Assembly (NCBI GenBank): GCA_018607545.1
Contig: JABBBF010000144.1
Coordinates: 1 to 16,668 of the forward strand
From: SAR92 clade bacterium
Lineage (GTDB): Bacteria; Pseudomonadota; Gammaproteobacteria; Pseudomonadales; Porticoccaceae
Direction of reading: 5' to 3'
Length of the DNA: 16,668 bases
A program made the translations under genes and the position numbers. Under the pieces are notes generated by a model that was given only the letters and a program-made list of their open reading frames with translations, did no database searches and had not been told where the DNA came from. Below are positions 14,495-16,668 of this stretch, in pieces; the first letter of the stretch is position 1, and every line of letters begins with the position of its first letter.

Positions 14495-16306
14495 AAGAAA
14501 GGTCAACCAGGCAGCGGCATAGGCGAGAATACTGTAGCTAACAAATAACTGTGCAGGCAGACGCCATGAACCGGTCTCTTTACGCAGCACTGCCAGTGTG
14601 GATACACATTGCAGGGCAATCGAGAAAAACACCAGCAGGGCAAAGCCGGCCCCGATCGGCAGACCGCTATTTTGAATATGTTCTGCCAGAGAGATAATAT
14701 TTTCTTCGCCCCCTTCAATACCAAACAATGTCCCCAATGTGCCAACAAACACCTCGCGGGCTAAGAATGAGGTGAGAATTGCCACACCGTATTTCCAGTC
14801 GAGACCAAAGGGGGCAAAGGCAGGTTCGATCCACTTACCCATCAATCCCAGCCAGGATTCGCCCAGTGCGGCTCCCTGGTTGGGGAAGTAACCGAGTATC
14901 CAAATAACCACTGTTACCAGAAAGATTACCTTACCGGCTTTGGTGACAAAGTGTTTGCTGCGACTCCAGGCATTGCGCAGTAGCGGTCGCCAGGAGGGCA
15001 ATCTGTAGGGTGGCATTTCGAGAACGAAGGGCAGGTCGCTCTGCATATCTTTATTGGTTTTCGATACCAGTGCCGTGACCAGCAGGCCGCAGACAATACC
15101 AAATACATAGATGCCGAACATCGCCAGACCCTGCCAGCCAATCAGACCGCCAAACATATTCGAAGCGGGAATAAAGGCGGCAATTAACAGGCTGTATACA
15201 GGCAGTCTCGCCGAGCAGGGCATCAGTGGGATTGCCAGATAGGTAAGCCAGCGCTTGCGCGGAGAATCCACTGTACGGGCGGCATAAATACCGGGAATAG
15301 CACAGGCAACGCTGGATAACATAGGGATAAAGCTCTTGCCGGTAAGGCCAAACAGGCGCAGAGGCTTATGGCAGATAACGGCGGCCCGGGCCAGATAGCC
15401 GCTATCTTCAAGCATACCGACAACCAGAGTGAGTACAAATATCTGCGGTACAAAGACCAGGAATGCACCTATGCCACCAAACAGTGCATCGGCGGTAAAG
15501 TCACTGATAATACCGGCGGGTAACAGCGGCAGAATAAATTCAGCCATCAGCTGCAATGTGCCTTCGACCCCGTCCATGACCGGTGCCGCCCAGGTAAAGA
15601 TGCTCTGGAAGAGCAGGTACATAATGACTAAAAAGCTTAGGCCGCCAAACCAGGAGTGGAGGAAAAACTCGTCGAGTCGAGTCTGGGCATTGATTAGCAG
15701 ATCACCTTTGGGGCCATAGTCCATGGCAAGCTGTTGAGCCTGGCGATGGATTACGGAGTCATCGCTGGCGATAATATCGCTGCTATAAGCGGTTGGCATT
15801 TCTCGATGGTTAATCGCTTTATCTTGAAGCTGTTCAAGACCACTGCCGGATTTAGCTGAAACGGGTATGACTGGAACGCCCAATGCTTTTTCCAGCCCGG
15901 TAATATCTAGGTTGAGACTGTGCTGTTCAAGCACATCGATCATATTGGCGGCAATAACCAGCGGTTTTTGCTGCTCGGCGCAGGCATTGATAACCTGCAG
16001 GGCAAAAATTAAGCCTTTCTCAAGTCGGGTGACATCCACAACACAGATAACCGTGCTGATCTCCGGGTCATTGAGCGCAGTGTAAAAAGCATCTACAGCG
16101 ATCTTTTCCTCACCAGAGATTGTCTGCAGGGAGTAGGCGCCGGGGAAGTCGAGAAATTCATTAGTGGGGTGGTCAAGACTTTTGCCCGAGTTGATATTAA
16201 CTGTCACCCCCGGAAAGTTGGCGACTTTCTGGTTGAGACCGGTAAGGCGGTTAAAGAGTAAACTTTTGCCGGAATTGGGACTGCCAATAAGAATGGTTTT
16301 TGACAT
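14471..16306 (-). CDS. feoB: Ferrous iron transport protein B
   Basis: FeoB is the inner-membrane Fe(II) importer with a cytosolic G domain. In the 611-residue protein, G1 is GSPNSGKS (8-15), switch I is NFPGVTVN (30-37), G3 is DFPG (53-56), G4 is NMID (121-124) and G5 is SAK (150-152). The first core gate region reads SVACAIPGIYAART (332-345) and the second MPCSARLPVY (362-371), both with the conserved cysteine. About eight membrane segments fill the rest. It is markedly shorter than E. coli FeoB (773 residues), mainly through a compact soluble part and tail. The ATG lies 9 bases after the feoA stop with a poor ribosome binding site, which suggests coupling to feoA. The 3' end is followed by two degenerate copies of its last codons. 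Confidence 0.95.
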   Translation of the reverse strand: MSKTILIGSPNSGKSLLFNRLTGLNQKVANFPGVTVNINSGKSLDHPTNEFLDFPGAYSLQTISGEEKIAVDAFYTALNDPEISTVICVVDVTRLEKGLIFALQVINACAEQQKPLVIAANMIDVLEQHSLNLDITGLEKALGVPVIPVSAKSGSGLEQLQDKAINHREMPTAYSSDIIASDDSVIHRQAQQLAMDYGPKGDLLINAQTRLDEFFLHSWFGGLSFLVIMYLLFQSIFTWAAPVMDGVEGTLQLMAEFILPLLPAGIISDFTADALFGGIGAFLVFVPQIFVLTLVVGMLEDSGYLARAAVICHKPLRLFGLTGKSFIPMLSSVACAIPGIYAARTVDSPRKRWLTYLAIPLMPCSARLPVYSLLIAAFIPASNMFGGLIGWQGLAMFGIYVFGIVCGLLVTALVSKTNKDMQSDLPFVLEMPPYRLPSWRPLLRNAWSRSKHFVTKAGKVIFLVTVVIWILGYFPNQGAALGESWLGLMGKWIEPAFAPFGLDWKYGVAILTSFLAREVFVGTLGTLFGIEGGEENIISLAEHIQNSGLPIGAGFALLVFFSIALQCVSTLAVLRKETGSWRLPAQLFVSYSILAYAAAWLTFLIVQAIAG

Positions 16307-16315
16307 TAACAGTGC

Positions 16316-16573
16316 TTATTCGCCAGTGCTTACTTTAGGGCCGGCTTTAGAGCCGACTTTGATCAGCGATGCGACGCTGTCATCGAGAGAGTAAACACTG
16401 TTATTGACCCTGTAGAGTTTTGGCGCGCCAAGGCTGGGGGAGAGTACGCAGGAGATCAGTTCGCCGGGGTGAAAGCCGAGTTCGCTAAGACGTGTTCTGT
16501 AGCTGCCCTCAAGGCTTGAGACAAAGCTGTGAACCGTGGCGGAAGTTCCCTGTTTAAGATCCCAAAGTGTCAT
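16316..16573 (-). CDS. feoA: Ferrous iron transport protein A
   Basis: FeoA is a small cytosolic SH3-like protein that supports FeoB, probably by binding its G domain. The 85-residue sequence shows the family pattern: an opening TLWDLKQGTSATVHSF, then RTRLSELGFHPGELISCV (about 26-43, the typical RLxxLGxxPG turn), and a final strand pair ending in VYSLDDSVASLIKV. A short Lys/Pro/Ser tail follows. It is the first gene of the feoAB unit. A Fur box and matching promoter elements lie 60-95 bases upstream. No feoC is seen. Confidence 0.93.
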   Translation of the reverse strand: MTLWDLKQGTSATVHSFVSSLEGSYRTRLSELGFHPGELISCVLSPSLGAPKLYRVNNSVYSLDDSVASLIKVGSKAGPKVSTGE

Positions 16574-16636
16574 TGCTTAATTCATCTCTCGGTTGGCCTG
16601 CTTGCGATAGTTTAATTGTACGCCAGATTTGGCTAA

Positions 16637-16665
16637 ATGTTAATAATATTGATTCTCATTCGCAA
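16637..16665 (-). promoter_or_regulatory. Fur-regulated promoter of feoAB
   Basis: On the minus strand the 19-mer GCGAATGAGAATCAATATT (16663-16645) matches the Fur consensus GATAATGATAATCATTATC at 14 of 19 positions. It overlaps a promoter reading TTGCGA (16665-16660), a 17-base spacer and TAACAT (16642-16637). Iron-loaded Fur bound here would cover the spacer and shut off feoAB. The leader to the feoA ATG is about 60 bases. The window ends 3 bases beyond the -35 element, so further upstream boxes cannot be judged. Confidence 0.7.
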
Positions 16666-16668
16666 AAA

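Noticed and set aside
16574..16587. ATG-AAT-TAA mini-frame just before the feoA start
   Set aside because: It has only two sense codons, a length expected by chance in an A/T-rich leader.
1..16668. CRISPR array, prophage, integrative element, defence island or secondary-metabolite cluster
   Set aside because: No regularly spaced repeats, integrase, transposase, attachment-site duplication of the tRNA end or relevant protein families were found. The genes are standard housekeeping and envelope functions.

Overview
The window looks like a chromosomal core region of a Gammaproteobacterium. The gene order comEC, exbB, exbD, msbA, lpxK, kdsB, low-molecular-weight tyrosine phosphatase, murB is a conserved neighbourhood in Pseudomonas-like and Xanthomonas-like relatives. 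The moderate base composition, with frequent GTG and TTG starts, would fit a marine lineage of the Cellvibrionales type, but that placement is inference. No transposase, integrase, phage gene, CRISPR array or defence gene was seen. I found no undescribed multi-gene system. The unusual signals are small: regulatory repeats, a possible small RNA, a leader ORF and a decayed tandem repeat.

Layout, left to right. The window opens inside a tRNA-Gly(GCC) gene and its terminator (1-90). An intergenic stretch follows (91-360) that ends in a second plus-strand terminator with no gene in front of it. Next is a minus-strand pair, a flavodoxin-like protein and a patatin-like lipase (1952-361). A divergent control region (1953-2130) carries two quasi-palindromic boxes. 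The main plus-strand block (2131-12959) encodes ComEC, an ExbB/ExbD pair, MsbA, LpxK and KdsB. After a probable internal promoter it continues with a tyrosine phosphatase, MurB, an AlkB-like dioxygenase and valine-pyruvate transaminase AvtA. It meets head-on the minus-strand block of pabB, feoB and feoA (16573-12975), whose upstream edge carries a Fur box.

How the genes work together. LpxK phosphorylates the lipid A precursor, KdsB activates Kdo for the inner core, and MsbA flips the finished lipid A-core. MurB supplies the peptidoglycan precursor, so the plus block is mainly an envelope-building cluster. The ExbB/ExbD pair is a proton-driven motor with no TonB, TolA or other obvious output protein in the window. 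AvtA handles valine/alanine, PabB makes the folate precursor aminodeoxychorismate, and FeoAB imports ferrous iron, most likely under Fur control.
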